From: Enterobacteriaceae bacterium B14
Lineage (GTDB): Bacteria > Pseudomonadota > Gammaproteobacteria > Enterobacterales > Enterobacteriaceae
NCBI GenBank assembly: GCA_000307305.1
Contig: DF158882.1
Location: forward strand, 1,218,563-1,282,562
Direction: 5' to 3'
Length of the DNA stretch: 64,000 nucleotides
How positions within the stretch are numbered: position 1 is the stretch's first letter; each line of letters begins with the position of its first letter. Position numbers and translations under genes: made by a program. The notes beneath the pieces were generated by a model, which was not told the DNA's origin, searched no databases, and worked only from the letters and a program-made list of their open reading frames with translations. This document shows positions 1-10,097 of this stretch, one piece after another.

Positions 1-427
1 CGTCAGGCTCTGGTTTGCCTCTAGCAACCTGTTCTGCGGTAATAAATACCTCAGGTCTTGGTAAGTGAGAAGCATCCGCTCTGGCATAGGCCACAGGAAT
101 AGAACCTGATGTCACTATCGCCCAAGGAATACTCAGCTCATTCAAACGGTTTAGCAGCGCAATAGCACCCGGTAGTGCCGTTACCCCCTCCGTATCTGTT
201 GCCTCTTTTTGCTCTAACCAGACAAACTCTTTCTGAATATCTTCTTCGCTACGGCCCTGCATGAAATGGCGAAGGGATGTAATGGCTTGTTTGCCATGAA
301 TAAAATCCATCGCCTCTGCAGGGTCAGCGCCTAAACGCAGCGCAAGCTCAGTCCATAAACGCTCAACAACTGGCAATGAACTGACCAATGTACCATCTAG
401 ATCGAATAAAAAGCCCTTGCACTCCAT
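1..427 (-). CDS. hxpA: HAD-superfamily sugar phosphatase HxpA (YfbT), 3' part missing
   Basis: Partial: the C-terminal part lies beyond the window edge. The visible 142 residues begin MECKGFLFDLDGTLVSS, carrying HAD motif I (DLDGT) with the nucleophilic Asp, and continue to a motif II region (IVTSGS) and a motif III lysine (RGKPEPD). HAD phosphatases of this family hydrolyse small phosphorylated sugars in the cytoplasm. HxpA is assigned because yfbU and yfbV lie directly upstream in the E. coli order. A GGGAGG Shine-Dalgarno precedes the ATG at good spacing, and yfbU ends only about 22 bases upstream, so the two probably share a transcript. The precise substrate cannot be read from sequence. 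Confidence 0.9.
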   Translation of the reverse strand, partial: MECKGFLFDLDGTLVSSLPVVERLWTELALRLGADPAEAMDFIHGKQAITSLRHFMQGRSEEDIQKEFVWLEQKEATDTEGVTALPGAIALLNRLNELSIPWAIVTSGSIPVAYARADASHLPRPEVFITAEQVARGKPEPD

Positions 428-449
428 GTGTACCCTCCCTCAGCGAGAT

Positions 450-944
450 TTAAGCATTAATAATTTGGGTGACTTCAACTGCGCTTAGATGATATTGGCG
501 TGGGCAGGAGTGCCAAATAGCCAGCATACGTACGTACTTTTCCCACATTTTTGTCTGTGCGTTAAAACCATGAGTGCCAGAATCGAAATGTGTATAACGC
601 CCTTCCGTATTAACCATAAAGCGTACATAACTTAAATAGCGAGACTCAGTGGCTGCATCAAAACCTAAAAATTGTAGCCGACGCTCATCAATATCTTGCT
701 GATCTTTCAGATTGTTATAAGAGACCTGCAATGCGTGATGCATCTCCATTATGTCGATAATGGTCCGGCAATCCTCTTCTAACAATTCACCAAAATCACG
801 ATCCAGCTCACGCATTTGTAAACCAAAACCACGCTCAACAATGGTCTGCGAACGGCGATAACGCTCCGCATTATCTGGGTCCAACATGGTCATCATTTTA
901 TATTGGTTGGACAAAATCAGCCGTTGGGCGTTGGTCATTTCCAT
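450..944 (-). CDS. yfbU: YfbU family protein (UPF0304)
   Basis: 164 residues starting [15 protein letters not shown], the length and near-identical opening of E. coli YfbU. The family is an all-helical cytosolic protein of poorly defined role; no enzymatic motif is visible. Two ATG codons are adjacent; the second is chosen because it matches the family start and lies 6 bases from an AGGAGA ribosome binding site, whereas the first is only 3 away. It is followed closely by hxpA on the same strand. Identification is secure, function is not. Confidence 0.95.
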   Translation of the reverse strand: MEMTNAQRLILSNQYKMMTMLDPDNAERYRRSQTIVERGFGLQMRELDRDFGELLEEDCRTIIDIMEMHHALQVSYNNLKDQQDIDERRLQFLGFDAATESRYLSYVRFMVNTEGRYTHFDSGTHGFNAQTKMWEKYVRMLAIWHSCPRQYHLSAVEVTQIINA

Positions 945-947
945 CAT

Positions 948-1260
948 TATTCTCCTGAATATCTATCCGGCTCGCGGGTTACTGATAGTTTGTTAAAGTC
1001 GTTAACTTGATTAGCACAATGACATGTTTCATGTCGACAATCATTAGAGGGCGGTAAGCATCTCACACCCTGAAAAAGAGTGGTATACCTAACTCTCTGA
1101 AATTGATTTGGTTACGTTGTTTTACCTGAATGTTATCACAGCACTTTTCAGTGCAAACATGTGATTGTCAGAATGGAAGTGTGGTATGGCGAATAGAAAT
1201 CAACGCGGGCCAACAAAATAAGGAGAGTTGGCCGCAATAAAGAAGCGATGCAGGAAAGAA
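948..1260. other. yfbV-yfbU intergenic region
   Basis: No gene is supported here. It must contain the promoter of yfbU-hxpA (leftward). A short inverted repeat GGCCAAC/GTTGGCC at 1208-1214 and 1227-1233 lies just past the yfbV stop and could end its transcript, although no clear U-tract follows. Confidence 0.4.
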
Positions 1261-1716
1261 TCAAATCTCGTCCAAAAATGTCTTATCAAGTTGCTTAAAA
1301 GCACGTTTCAACAGCTCTGCTAGTGATTGATAATTTGGTGTACCATCTACAGGCGCAAGCGCCAGCCCAGCTTCACTCAGCTTATCTCTTACCTCATAAA
1401 ACCACTTCAAAAGCGCAGGCGGTAACGGCTTCATCGCGCGTTTCCCCAGCCACCATAAACCTTGCATTGGCAGGCTACAGGCAAACAGCGCTGTCGCAAC
1501 CGCAGGGCCTAATTGCCCACTCATGGCAATCTGCCAAGTCAGCGTAAATATTGCGATAGGCGGCATAAAACGTGTGGCGAAGCGTGTCGCAGTGATAACC
1601 CTGTTCTCAGGAAATATCAGCGACAAGCGTTTCTCCTCTGGCCAAGTCTTCATATAAGTTTGACCACGCTGAAAAACTTTAAACCCACCGGATGAATCGG
1701 GCGAATTGGTGCTCAT
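1261..1716 (-). CDS. yfbV: YfbV inner-membrane protein (UPF0208)
   Basis: 151 residues, the same length as E. coli YfbV, with family blocks such as [33 protein letters not shown] and the end [10 protein letters not shown]. Two hydrophobic segments around residues 50-90 suggest a small inner-membrane protein with cytoplasmic ends. In E. coli YfbV has been linked to chromosome macrodomain insulation; that role is knowledge of the family, not visible here. The ATG chosen lies 5 bases after GAGG; an in-frame GTG two codons upstream is less likely. It is transcribed divergently from ackA, the usual arrangement. Confidence 0.95.
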   Translation of the reverse strand: MSTNSPDSSGGFKVFQRGQTYMKTWPEEKRLSLIFPENRVITATRFATRFMPPIAIFTLTWQIAMSGQLGPAVATALFACSLPMQGLWWLGKRAMKPLPPALLKWFYEVRDKLSEAGLALAPVDGTPNYQSLAELLKRAFKQLDKTFLDEI

Positions 1717-1722
1717 ACCCAC

Positions 1723-2181
1723 CTCAACTTAGCTTCAATTTATAATGTAAAATATAAAATAATCGTACAAATATCTCACAAAACGATATGTAGCTTAAAT
1801 TTATTTTGTTTTTGACATCCGCAATATGTATGCTACGCGGGGCATTTGGCTAGAAGTCGCCAACTTTAATATGTATACCGAACACATTGTTCGTTTATTG
1901 CGTAAAGTCGCGTAAATTTCTTCTCTTTATACGCTAAAGAATACGAGTTGTAGTTATGTAGTTGCTAACAGTAGTTACGATATGTAGTTACTAATTTCAG
2001 GAAGGCGCAAGCCACAGCCAACATATCTGCAACTTGAAGTATAACGAGTATAACACGTGACTGTCTGCCCTCTTTAAATACACCAAGGCATGATGTTAAT
2101 CATAAATGTCAATGCTGATTTACGCTACGCTTTAAGCGTTGACTATTTATTACTCACGTATAACAAATTTAGGTACTTCCT
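1723..2181. promoter_or_regulatory. yfbV/ackA divergent control region
   Basis: 459 bases without a supported gene, separating two divergent genes, so it holds both promoters. Its notable content is four direct copies of GTAGTT at 1950, 1958, 1971 and 1984 (steps 8, 13, 13). The last 100 bases before ackA are AT-rich. In E. coli ackA expression responds to oxygen regulators; no clear FNR palindrome was seen. The repeats may be a regulator site, which is inference. Confidence 0.45.
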
Positions 2182-3384
2182 ATGTCGAATAAGCTGGTTC
2201 TCGTTCTTAACTGTGGTAGTTCATCTCTGAAATTTGCCATCATTGACGCAGCAAACGGTGAAGAGCACCTCTCTGGTTTAGCTGAATGTTTTAATCTTCC
2301 TGAAGCTCGTATTAAGTGGAAGATGGATGGCAGTAAACAAGAAGCCGCTTTGGGTGCAGGTGCTGCACACAGTGAAGCCCTAGACTTCATTGTAAATACT
2401 ATCTTATCCCAAAAACCTGAACTCTCTGCACAGTTAACGGCTATCGGCCACCGCATCGTACACGGTGGTGAGAAGTTCACCCAATCTGCCGTGATTAATG
2501 ATGAAGTACTGCAAGGTATTAAAGACGCAGTTCCATTTGCCCCACTGCATAACCCAGCACATCTGATCGGTATCGCAGAAGCGTTAAAATCTTTCCCTAA
2601 TCTGGCGGATAAAAACGTTGCCGTATTTGATACTGCATTCCATCAGACAATGCCTGAAGAATCTTACCTGTACGCTCTGCCGTACAGCTTATATAAAGAT
2701 CACGGTGTTCGTCGCTATGGCGCACACGGTACCAGCCACTTCTATGTTAGCCGCGAAGCAGCAAAAATGCTGAATAAGCCAGTAGAAGAGCTAAACGTGA
2801 TCACTTGCCACTTAGGCAACGGTGGTTCTGTTACTGCTATTCGTAACGGTATTTGTGTTGATACCTCAATGGGACTAACTCCGTTGGAAGGTCTAGTTAT
2901 GGGTACCCGCAGCGGTGATATCGACCCAGCCATCATTTTCCACCTGCATGATGCCATGGGCATGAGCGTTGACGAAATCAACAAGATGTTGACTAAAGAG
3001 TCTGGCCTCTTGGGTCTGACTGAAGTCACCAGCGATTGCCGCTATGTTGAAGATAACTATTCAACCAAGCCTGATGCTAAACGTGCGATGGACGTCTTCT
3101 GCCACCGCTTGGCAAAATATATCGGTGCTTATGCTGCATTGATGGAAGGCCGTTTAGATGCCGTGATTTTCACTGGCGGTATCGGTGAAAACGCAGCAAT
3201 GGTTCGTGAAATGGCACTGGATAAACTGGGCCTACTTGGTTTTGAAATCGACCACGAACGCAACATGGCTGCCCGTTTCGGTAAATCTGGCAACATCGGT
3301 AAAGAAGGTACTCGTACCGCTCTAGTTATCCCAACCAATGAAGAGTTAGTCATTGCTCAAGACGCATCTCGTCTGACTGCCTAA
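2182..3384 (+). CDS. ackA: Acetate kinase
   Basis: 400 residues, the exact length of E. coli AckA. It interconverts acetyl phosphate plus ADP with acetate plus ATP in the cytosol, the second step of the Pta-AckA overflow pathway. The acetokinase signatures are visible: [10 protein letters not shown] at the N-terminus, GHRIVHGGE, the [11 protein letters not shown] segment with the catalytic Asp near 148, GAHGTSH with its His, [10 protein letters not shown] with the catalytic Arg near 241, and the C-terminal NEE. It is followed by a strong terminator-like hairpin and then pta, so pta may have its own promoter in addition to read-through. Nothing unusual in length or residues. Confidence 0.98.
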   Translation: MSNKLVLVLNCGSSSLKFAIIDAANGEEHLSGLAECFNLPEARIKWKMDGSKQEAALGAGAAHSEALDFIVNTILSQKPELSAQLTAIGHRIVHGGEKFTQSAVINDEVLQGIKDAVPFAPLHNPAHLIGIAEALKSFPNLADKNVAVFDTAFHQTMPEESYLYALPYSLYKDHGVRRYGAHGTSHFYVSREAAKMLNKPVEELNVITCHLGNGGSVTAIRNGICVDTSMGLTPLEGLVMGTRSGDIDPAIIFHLHDAMGMSVDEINKMLTKESGLLGLTEVTSDCRYVEDNYSTKPDAKRAMDVFCHRLAKYIGAYAALMEGRLDAVIFTGGIGENAAMVREMALDKLGLLGFEIDHERNMAARFGKSGNIGKEGTRTALVIPTNEELVIAQDASRLTA

Positions 3385-3392
3385 TAAATAAT

Positions 3393-3431
3393 CTCGTACC
3401 ACCCGCCCTAAGGTGGTACGAGTTCTTTTTT
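3393..3431 (+). terminator. Rho-independent terminator after ackA
   Basis: An 11-bp perfect stem CTCGTACCACC/GGTGGTACGAG with an 8-base loop is followed by TTC and six T residues. It lies 8 bases past the ackA stop. It may act as a partial terminator between ackA and pta, since pta follows within 85 bases. Confidence 0.85.
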
Positions 3432-3513
3432 GACTGTTTATGCGTTTTTAACCGCTATACTTTTTTAACCGCTGCGCCTTTTAAATCGCCAGCAAAGAAA
3501 AAAGAGGTCTCCC

Positions 3514-5655
3514 GTGTCTCGTATTATCATGTTGATCCCAACCGGCACCAGTGTCGGCCTGACAAGCGTCAGTCTGGGTCTCACCCGCGCTATGGAGCGT
3601 AAAGGCGTTCGCCTCAGCGTATTTAAACCCATTGCCCAGCCACGTAGTGGCGATGACAAACCTGATCAAACTACCACGATTATTCGCTCCCACTCCAAAA
3701 TTAACACCGCAGAACCACTGCGCATGAACCACGTTGAAAACTTGCTTAGTTCTAACCAGCAAGACGTGTTAATGGAAGAGATCGTCGCTAACTTTCAAGC
3801 ACATACGAAAGAAGCTGAAGTGGTACTCGTAGAAGGTTTAGTCCCTACCCGTAAACACCAGTTTGCAAACCAACTGAACTATGAAATCGCCAAAACTCTA
3901 GATGCCGAAATTGTTTTCGTCACAGCCTTAGGCAATAGCTCTCCAGATCAGTTGAAAGAGCGTATTGAGCTAACCCGTTCTAGCTTTGGTGGCAGCAAGA
4001 ACAAAAATATCATTGGCGTTATCATTAACAAGCTGAATGCACCAGTAGATGAACAAGGCCGTACTCGTCCTGATCTGTCTGAAATTTTTGATGACTCAAC
4101 TAAGGCTAACGTTGCTAACATTGCTCCAGCACAGCTCTTTGCAAACAGCCCAATGCCAGTTCTCGGCTGTGTTCCTTGGAGCTTCGATCTGATCGCCACC
4201 CGTGCGATTGATATGGCGAATCACTTGAAAGCCCGAGTAGTCAATGAAGGCGATATCCAAACTCGCCGTGTACGCTCTGTGACTTTCTGCGCTCGCAGCA
4301 TTCCTCATATGCTAGAGCATTTCCGCCCAGGTTCTCTGTTAGTTACCTCCGCAGACCGCCCTGACGTACTGGTTGCAGCCTGTCTGGCAGCAATGAATGG
4401 CGTAGAGATCGGCGCTATTCTACTTACAGGTGGTTATGCCATCGATGAACGTATCGCAAAATTATGCGAGCGCGCTTTCGATACCGGTTTACCTGTATTT
4501 ACTGTAGAAACCAATACTTGGCAGACCTCGCTTTCGCTGCAAAGCTTCAATCTTGAAATTCCGGTTGATGACAATGAGCGTATTGAGAAAATGCAAGATT
4601 ATGTTGCCAGCCACATCGATAACAACTGGATCGAATCTCTCACTGCAACATCTGAGCGTTCACGTCGCCTGTCACCACCAGCCTTCCGCTATCAGCTCAC
4701 TGAGCTGGCACGTAAAGCAGGCAAACGTATCGTTCTGCCAGAGGGTGATGAGCCAAGAACCATTAAGGCGGCCTCTATCTGTGCTGAGCGCGGTATCGCT
4801 GAATGTGTCCTACTGGGCAACCCAGAAGAGATCCATCGCGTAGCTGCAGCACAAGGTGTCGTACTAGGCAAAGGAATCGAAATTGTTGACCCTGCTGTTG
4901 TTCGTGAAGATTACGTTCCTCGCTTAGTTGAGCTGCGTAAGAGCAAAGGAATGACCGAAGTTGTTGCACGTACTCAGTTGGAAGACAGCGTTGTTCTCGG
5001 CACTCTCATGCTGGAACAAGGCCATGTTGACGGCTTAGTATCCGGTGCAGTTCATACGACGGCTAACACTATTCGTCCACCGCTACAGTTAATCAAGACT
5101 GCACCGGGTAATTCACTGGTTTCCTCTGTATTCTTCATGCTGCTACCAGAACAAGTTTTTGTTTATGGTGACTGCGCGATTAACCCAGATCCAACTGCTG
5201 AGCAACTGGCTGAAATCGCTATTCAATCTGCTGAATCTGCCATTGCTTTCGGTATCGATCCTCGCGTTGCGATGATCTCTTACTCTACCGGTGATTCAGG
5301 TACAGGAAGTGATGTTGAGAAAGTACGTGAAGCAACTCGCTTGGCGAAAGAAAAGCGCCCTGACCTGATTATTGATGGTCCGTTACAGTACGATGCTGCT
5401 GTTATGGCTGACGTAGCGAAATCAAAAGCACCTAACTCCCCTGTTGCAGGTAAAGCGACCGTATTCATCTTCCCAGACCTGAATACCGGTAATACCACCT
5501 ACAAAGCGGTACAGCGTTCTGCTGACCTCGTATCTATCGGCCCAATGCTGCAAGGTATGCGTAAACCAGTTAACGATCTGTCTCGTGGTGCACTGGTTGA
5601 CGATATCGTCTACACCGTTGCACTGACGGCGATTCAAGCGACACAAACCGCTTAA
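3514..5655 (+). CDS. pta: Phosphate acetyltransferase
   Basis: 713 residues, the long enterobacterial form of Pta. It converts acetyl-CoA and phosphate into acetyl phosphate and CoA, feeding AckA. The N-terminal part ([19 protein letters not shown]) is a BioD-like P-loop domain, followed by a DRTGG regulatory domain (about 220-330), and the C-terminal 320 residues are the catalytic PTA_PTB domain with [13 protein letters not shown] and [13 protein letters not shown]. It uses a GTG start behind AAGAGGT, as in E. coli. It follows ackA and ends in its own terminator. Confidence 0.98.
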   Translation: MSRIIMLIPTGTSVGLTSVSLGLTRAMERKGVRLSVFKPIAQPRSGDDKPDQTTTIIRSHSKINTAEPLRMNHVENLLSSNQQDVLMEEIVANFQAHTKEAEVVLVEGLVPTRKHQFANQLNYEIAKTLDAEIVFVTALGNSSPDQLKERIELTRSSFGGSKNKNIIGVIINKLNAPVDEQGRTRPDLSEIFDDSTKANVANIAPAQLFANSPMPVLGCVPWSFDLIATRAIDMANHLKARVVNEGDIQTRRVRSVTFCARSIPHMLEHFRPGSLLVTSADRPDVLVAACLAAMNGVEIGAILLTGGYAIDERIAKLCERAFDTGLPVFTVETNTWQTSLSLQSFNLEIPVDDNERIEKMQDYVASHIDNNWIESLTATSERSRRLSPPAFRYQLTELARKAGKRIVLPEGDEPRTIKAASICAERGIAECVLLGNPEEIHRVAAAQGVVLGKGIEIVDPAVVREDYVPRLVELRKSKGMTEVVARTQLEDSVVLGTLMLEQGHVDGLVSGAVHTTANTIRPPLQLIKTAPGNSLVSSVFFMLLPEQVFVYGDCAINPDPTAEQLAEIAIQSAESAIAFGIDPRVAMISYSTGDSGTGSDVEKVREATRLAKEKRPDLIIDGPLQYDAAVMADVAKSKAPNSPVAGKATVFIFPDLNTGNTTYKAVQRSADLVSIGPMLQGMRKPVNDLSRGALVDDIVYTVALTAIQATQTA

Positions 5656-5698
5656 TCTGTTGCAGTAACGAATGTAGTAACACGCGTTTGTTAGATAA

Positions 5699-5727
5699 AA
5701 AACACCGGCATTGCCGGTGTTTTTTTA
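5699..5727 (+). terminator. Terminator after pta
   Basis: A stem AACACCGGC/GCCGGTGTT with the three-base loop ATT is followed directly by a run of seven T residues, about 45 bases after the pta stop. Confidence 0.92.
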
Positions 5728-5797
5728 TTATTCCTAACTGAATACCGTTTTAACGCATAAACATTGGTATCAATCGTCCCTCTAGAGCTGACCTCAG

Positions 5798-5983
5798 TTA
5801 TAGATGATCGTAGATAAAGAATGAATTCTTGTTCTTCAGGGGGTGTTGTCGCCGTGAGGTTTGATAGGTATTTAGGAGAGCGAACTCAACGATTTCCTTT
5901 TGCTCTCTATACGGATAGCAAAGACGTAAAATCAGAGGAAAAAGTATGAGGCCAAAAATAATCAATATGCTGGTAGACACCAT
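5798..5983 (-). CDS. Hypothetical small membrane protein
   Basis: A 61-residue reading frame with one strongly hydrophobic N-terminal segment (STSILIIFGLILFPLILRL) followed by a basic, polar tail of about 38 residues (YREQKEIVEF...). This is the shape of a single-pass small membrane protein with a cytoplasmic tail. The second of two ATG codons is taken because AGGG lies 6 bases before it; the first touches the AGGG. I do not recognise a family. It lies alone between pta and yfcD, facing pta. It could be a chance frame; the transmembrane segment and the ribosome site are the only support. Confidence 0.35.
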   Translation of the reverse strand: MVSTSILIIFGLILFPLILRLCYPYREQKEIVEFALLNTYQTSRRQHPLKNKNSFFIYDHL

Positions 5984-6099
5984 TTTCATCCCTAAAAATG
6001 CGTAAACTCCCCCTTTTGTCCCTCACCAGCGTCTAGATCGTGTTTTTATCGTATGTGAGCAATAGAACACAGAAGAAACCTGAAAATAAGTGAAGGGTG

Positions 6100-6132
6100 A
6101 GCAGAATAGCCAAAAAACATGACTATTCTGCT
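6100..6132 (-). terminator. Inverted repeat after yfcD
   Basis: A 10-bp perfect stem AGCAGAATAG/CTATTCTGCT with a 13-base loop starts 12 bases past the yfcD stop. The strand read by yfcD lacks a long U-tract beyond the stem, so termination by this hairpin is plausible rather than sure. Confidence 0.45.
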
Positions 6133-6143
6133 TAATAGAGGAT

Positions 6144-6689
6144 TTATATATCACAAGGTGCAGCAAACGCACCCTTACCACCATTACGACTCATCCATAG
6201 CGATAAGGCTTTCAGAGAGTCAGGTGTGAACTCTGAGCAGCGAGCCGTTATCTCCTCTGGTAGCATCCAGTTCACCTCAACCACTTCCTCTTCTTGTAGT
6301 GCAAAAGGCCCGTGGCTAACACAGCTGAACAGCCCTCCCCAAACACGACAGCTCTCATCTTCAAAATAGAACATGCCATGCTCAGCAAAAGGAACACCAG
6401 CAATCCCCAACTCTTCTTCTGCTTCTCTGCGTGCAGACTCCAGCATAGCTTCACCAGCCTGAACTACACCGCCTGCAGTCGCATCTAACCACCCCGGATA
6501 AAAATCTTTAATATCAGTACGGCGCTGTACCAGAATTTTCCCCATACCATCATGCACCACAATATAGGTCGCTCGATGGCGTAAGCTCTGCGCTCGCATC
6601 TGCTGGCGGCTAGCTTGGGCAATAACCTGATTATCTTCATCAACGATATCAATCCATTCCATTGATTCGTTTTGAACTTGTTCCACCAT
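6144..6689 (-). CDS. yfcD: Nudix hydrolase YfcD
   Basis: 181 residues, close to E. coli YfcD (180), with matching blocks [23 protein letters not shown] and [13 protein letters not shown]. The Nudix box spans about residues 72-94: GG at its start, E, then the REAEEELGI core that binds the metal. Nudix enzymes hydrolyse nucleoside diphosphate-linked compounds; this family resembles isopentenyl-diphosphate isomerase in fold and its physiological substrate is not settled. It lies downstream of yfcE on the same strand with a 109-base gap, as in E. coli. Confidence 0.95.
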   Translation of the reverse strand: MVEQVQNESMEWIDIVDEDNQVIAQASRQQMRAQSLRHRATYIVVHDGMGKILVQRRTDIKDFYPGWLDATAGGVVQAGEAMLESARREAEEELGIAGVPFAEHGMFYFEDESCRVWGGLFSCVSHGPFALQEEEVVEVNWMLPEEITARCSEFTPDSLKALSLWMSRNGGKGAFAAPCDI

Positions 6690-6798
6690 CCTATGAACCT
6701 TTTTATTTATGCTGTGTAGTACGGTGCATTCAGCAATGCTTGAGCTATCCCCAGTACATAAAATTACATAAACTCAATTAATTGGGTGACAATAGCTC

Positions 6799-7344
6799 TT
6801 ACAACACTATTTCTGCGAGTGTCTTCGCACCCTGCAAGGTTAGCACCTGTAATACGTCACTTGCCAAGAAACCGAAACTGGCTGGGTTGCCACCTTTAGG
6901 CAAACTGACCGAACCAGGGTTAAAACAAAAGATATCACCTTGTAATTGTGCTACGGGTAAGTGTGTATGCCCATAGATAAATACGTCACCTCTCATTAAT
7001 GGAGGTAGATCTTCTGGATGATACTGGTGACCGTGGGTTAAAAACAATCGTCTATGCTGAATTAATATTTGTTGCCAAGGTGCCATCATTGGAAAGTCGA
7101 GCAACATTTGGTCAACTTCACTATCGCAGTTGCCACGAACAGCGATAATTTTTCCTGCATACTGATTCAGTCTATCGGCAACAGCTGTTGGCTGATACCC
7201 TTCAGGTAGTGGGTTTCGTGGCCCATGATTCAACAGATCGCCTAAAAGAATAAGCCAGTCTGCATCATAATTATCCATATGCTCCAAAACACGTTCAGTC
7301 GCCGTCAAAGAACCATGTATATCTGAAGCAAATAGAAGTTTCAT
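6799..7344 (-). CDS. yfcE: Metallophosphodiesterase YfcE
   Basis: 181 residues of the calcineurin-like phosphoesterase superfamily. All metal-binding blocks are present in order: ASDIHG near the N-terminus, LGDLLNHG, RGNCDS, LTHGHQ and YGHTHLP. E. coli YfcE is a manganese-dependent cytoplasmic phosphodiesterase active on artificial substrates; its natural substrate is unknown. It precedes yfcD on the same strand, and the pair is conserved in Enterobacterales. Confidence 0.95.
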   Translation of the reverse strand: MKLLFASDIHGSLTATERVLEHMDNYDADWLILLGDLLNHGPRNPLPEGYQPTAVADRLNQYAGKIIAVRGNCDSEVDQMLLDFPMMAPWQQILIQHRRLFLTHGHQYHPEDLPPLMRGDVFIYGHTHLPVAQLQGDIFCFNPGSVSLPKGGNPASFGFLASDVLQVLTLQGAKTLAEIVL

Positions 7345-7575
7345 TCTTAAAACCTAAAAAAGCATTAATCTATGTGAGTGTTTTAACGCGATTGAATAAT
7401 AAATGGAAGGAGTAAATTCGAGCCATGCATCAACAAATTTTATTTAGAAATAGAACTCTCTTTCTAAAACAATGACAGGTATTCAACTGGCTCTATTCAT
7501 GCTAAACAAATCGCTTTCTAACATCACCCACATTACCCTCATAGCAATATACTGATACCCTATGAAAATTAAGGA

Positions 7576-7602
7576 GTTGAAAGCCCATAAGGCCTTTCAA
7601 CA
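7576..7602 (-). terminator. Probable terminator after the rhodanese gene
   Basis: An imperfect inverted repeat with arms GTTGAAAG/CTTTCAAC plus inner C-G pairs lies about 17 bases past the rhodanese stop. On the transcribed strand it is followed by a T-rich stretch (CTTAATTTTC), so it may end that transcript. Confidence 0.5.
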
Positions 7603-7618
7603 ACCCCTGAAAATTAAA

Positions 7619-8551
7619 TTATGGCCCCACCGGATAATTCGATGCAGCCCAAGCATAAAATCCTTCGGCATAATTCGTCACATTATAGCCATACATCCCC
7701 AACACCATCGCCATCTCAGCCGAACGTATTCCCGCCGTACAATAGGCAACAAGAGTATCTTCTTTTGTAATACCACGTTGGGCGAGCAGTTTTTCGATCT
7801 CGCTTTTTGGTTTTATCCGCATGTTATCGCCAAATAACTCATGGAAATCGAAATGTATTGCTCCAGGTAAGTGCCCTCCTCTCGCCTCCCCGTACTTTTT
7901 AGTCCCATTAAATTCCTCCCGAGTGCGGGTATCCAGAATTTTTACCTGTCCAAGCCTCGACGCTAGTGTTGGAGTATCAATAGACATTGATGAGATATAG
8001 CGATGAAATGTCAGATTACCTGGAACCGGTTTCTCTATCGTTTTATCCATTGGATAACCTAAATCTCGCCACGCATTAATGCCGCCGTCCAACATTCGTG
8101 CTCGATTAAAACCCGCCATTTTTAACATCCAAACAAAGCGGCCATCCTCACCCCAGCCCTCTTTATTGTCGGCATAAATAATGACGTCGGTATCCTTTGT
8201 TAGGCCGATAGCCGTAAATTTAGCGGCTAATTCCACCGGAGGTAAAACGGTTCCCCATTTTCCACTGCTAACAGAGCCGCTTACATCAGCAAAATCTTTC
8301 CACTGAACATTGATTGCCCGTGGAATATGTCCTTGTAAATAGCTTTTACTATCGCGAGCATCAAGAACGAGAACGTTGCTATCGATATAGTTAGTCGCCA
8401 ACCATTCAGGCGAAGCGAGATATTGTGTATCAACTACCTGTTGAATAGATGCTTCAACAGTTTGCCCATTTACAGCACTTGCGAATGTCTGTGGCGCGAT
8501 AAGCAGACTGCAAGGAAGTATAAAACCTAAAACTCGCGCTATTTCTCTCAT
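7619..8551 (-). CDS. Exported tandem-domain rhodanese (thiosulfate/3-mercaptopyruvate sulfurtransferase-like)
   Basis: About 310 residues with a signal peptide (MREIARVLGFILPCSLLIAPQTFASA) and two rhodanese domains. The second domain ends in the loop YCTAGIRSA, with the sulfur-carrying Cys; the first has DNKEGWGED at the equivalent place, so it lacks the Cys and is probably structural, as is usual in two-domain sulfurtransferases. The likely role is transfer of sulfane sulfur to an acceptor in the periplasm. The start is placed at the ATG 7 bases after GGAG; an ATG two codons upstream is only 1 base from it, and a longer frame would add a basic extension before the signal peptide. It is divergent from folX. 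There is no E. coli counterpart at this place. Confidence 0.85.
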   Translation of the reverse strand: MREIARVLGFILPCSLLIAPQTFASAVNGQTVEASIQQVVDTQYLASPEWLATNYIDSNVLVLDARDSKSYLQGHIPRAINVQWKDFADVSGSVSSGKWGTVLPPVELAAKFTAIGLTKDTDVIIYADNKEGWGEDGRFVWMLKMAGFNRARMLDGGINAWRDLGYPMDKTIEKPVPGNLTFHRYISSMSIDTPTLASRLGQVKILDTRTREEFNGTKKYGEARGGHLPGAIHFDFHELFGDNMRIKPKSEIEKLLAQRGITKEDTLVAYCTAGIRSAEMAMVLGMYGYNVTNYAEGFYAWAASNYPVGP

Positions 8552-8742
8552 TTTCATACTCCATAAATTTTTTTGCTTTATCTTCTTTTTATACATCGAG
8601 TATGGCAGAAATGACGCTATGGTATTTTGATTCTTATCCCTTTATCACCACATAGATTGATCGCCAAATATTTACCTCCTATTACCATCTTGCTCTATCC
8701 CGTGTATTCTTAAGATAAGTTGTTATACAAGGAAATACCTTT

Positions 8743-9114
8743 ATGCCCTTTCATCACGATGACGCCATTATTCGTATCAAAAACCTGCGCCTACGTACTT
8801 ATATTGGTATCAAAGAGGAAGAAGTAAATAATAAACAGGATATTGTTATCAATGCTGTGATCCATTACCCAGCAGAGAACGCACGCAATAGCAATAATAT
8901 TGATGATGCTTTGAATTATCGCACTATTACCAAAAGCATTATTCAGTATGTAGAAAATGAACGTTTCGCCCTGTTAGAAAAATTAACTCAGGATGTACTC
9001 AATATCACATGCCAACATCCGTGGGTGACCTATGCTGAAGTAGAGATCGATAAATTACATGCCCTACGCTATGCAGATTCCGTTTCAATGACACTGAGCT
9101 GCCGTAAGGAGTAA
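8743..9114 (+). CDS. folX: Dihydroneopterin triphosphate 2'-epimerase
   Basis: 123 residues of the FolB/FolX fold. FolX epimerises 7,8-dihydroneopterin triphosphate to the monapterin form in the cytosol, leading to tetrahydromonapterin. Visible family blocks are [34 protein letters not shown], and the C-terminal [19 protein letters not shown]. FolX rather than FolB is favoured by length and by yfcH following at once. It is read as one unit with yfcH (15 bases apart). An AAGGA motif lies upstream at somewhat long spacing. Confidence 0.95.
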   Translation: MPFHHDDAIIRIKNLRLRTYIGIKEEEVNNKQDIVINAVIHYPAENARNSNNIDDALNYRTITKSIIQYVENERFALLEKLTQDVLNITCQHPWVTYAEVEIDKLHALRYADSVSMTLSCRKE

Positions 9115-9129
9115 AAGAGGAGAACGATC

Positions 9130-10029
9130 GTGCGCATACTTATCACTGGAGCAACAGGTCTTATCGGCCGTAGCCTAACACATCGGCTACTCTCGCTTTC
9201 TCACGAAATAACAATTCTGACACGCGATATTGAACGAGCAAAACAACACTTCAGTGAGCATGTTACTTACTGGTCTACGCTCGACGATAAATCGTCTCTG
9301 GATGGATTTGAGGCTGTTATCAACCTTGCGGGCGAACCTATCATCGGAAAACGCTGGACTGCCGATCAGAAAATTAAGCTATGTAATAGCCGCTGGCTTC
9401 TGACAGAACAGTTATCCTACTTGATTAAAGCCAGCAACATCCCTCCTGCAACGTTCATCTCTGGGTCTGCCATGGGGTATTACGGCGATCAAGGGCAATC
9501 CGTGGTAACGGAGGAAGAGGCGCCTCATAACGAGTTCACACACGAGCTTTGTGCCCGTTGGGAAGCCCTGGCTATGGCGGCAGAAAGTCCTCATACACGC
9601 GTTTGCCTCAGTCGTACCGGTATTGTTCTTTCTTCAGAGGGGGGAATAATGCAAAAAATATTGCCGATTTTTCGCTTAGGCCTGGGTGGTGCAATGGGAG
9701 ATGGTAAGCAATATATTCCGTGGATACATCTGGATGATATGGTGAATGCGCTTTATTACTTACTGATGTCACCTGAGCTGAAGGGGCCTTTTAACATAGT
9801 ATCCCCTTATCCAGCCACCAATGAGCATTTTACTGCCACACTGGCTGATGTATTAGGCCGCCCAGCTTTTATGCACGTTCCCACATCCGCACTAAAACTC
9901 ATACACGGAGAAGCCTCTGTGCTGCTCCTTGGTGGGCAGCGTGGCTTACCTCAAAACTTGGAGAGTGCCGGATTCGGCTTTCGCTATTTTGAGTTGAAAG
10001 AGGCTTTTGCCCAGATAGTAGAGAAATAG
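9130..10029 (+). CDS. yfcH: Epimerase family protein YfcH (SDR39U1 family)
   Basis: 299 residues of the extended short-chain dehydrogenase/reductase type. The N-terminus MRILITGATGLIGRSL carries the glycine-rich nucleotide-binding motif; residues near 80 (VINLAGEPI) and 100 (SRWLLTEQL), then the SAMGYYG segment, match the SDR39U1 family, and a DUF1731 tail closes the protein. Its reaction is not known. It starts with GTG 6 bases after a strong GAGGAGA site and directly follows folX, the conserved pairing in Enterobacterales. Confidence 0.93.
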   Translation: MRILITGATGLIGRSLTHRLLSLSHEITILTRDIERAKQHFSEHVTYWSTLDDKSSLDGFEAVINLAGEPIIGKRWTADQKIKLCNSRWLLTEQLSYLIKASNIPPATFISGSAMGYYGDQGQSVVTEEEAPHNEFTHELCARWEALAMAAESPHTRVCLSRTGIVLSSEGGIMQKILPIFRLGLGGAMGDGKQYIPWIHLDDMVNALYYLLMSPELKGPFNIVSPYPATNEHFTATLADVLGRPAFMHVPTSALKLIHGEASVLLLGGQRGLPQNLESAGFGFRYFELKEAFAQIVEK

Positions 10030-10055
10030 CGCTAAAACTTCACTTCCTGTCTTTT

Positions 10056-10084
10056 ACCCCCCAACTACAACGTTAGCTGGGGGT
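10056..10084. terminator. Possible shared terminator between yfcH and ubiX
   Basis: A G/C-rich inverted repeat CCCCCAACTA/TTAGCTGGGGG with one mismatch lies between the convergent yfcH and ubiX genes. U-tracts are weak on both sides, so confidence is modest. Confidence 0.4.
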
Positions 10085-10097
10085 TACATAAAAACCC

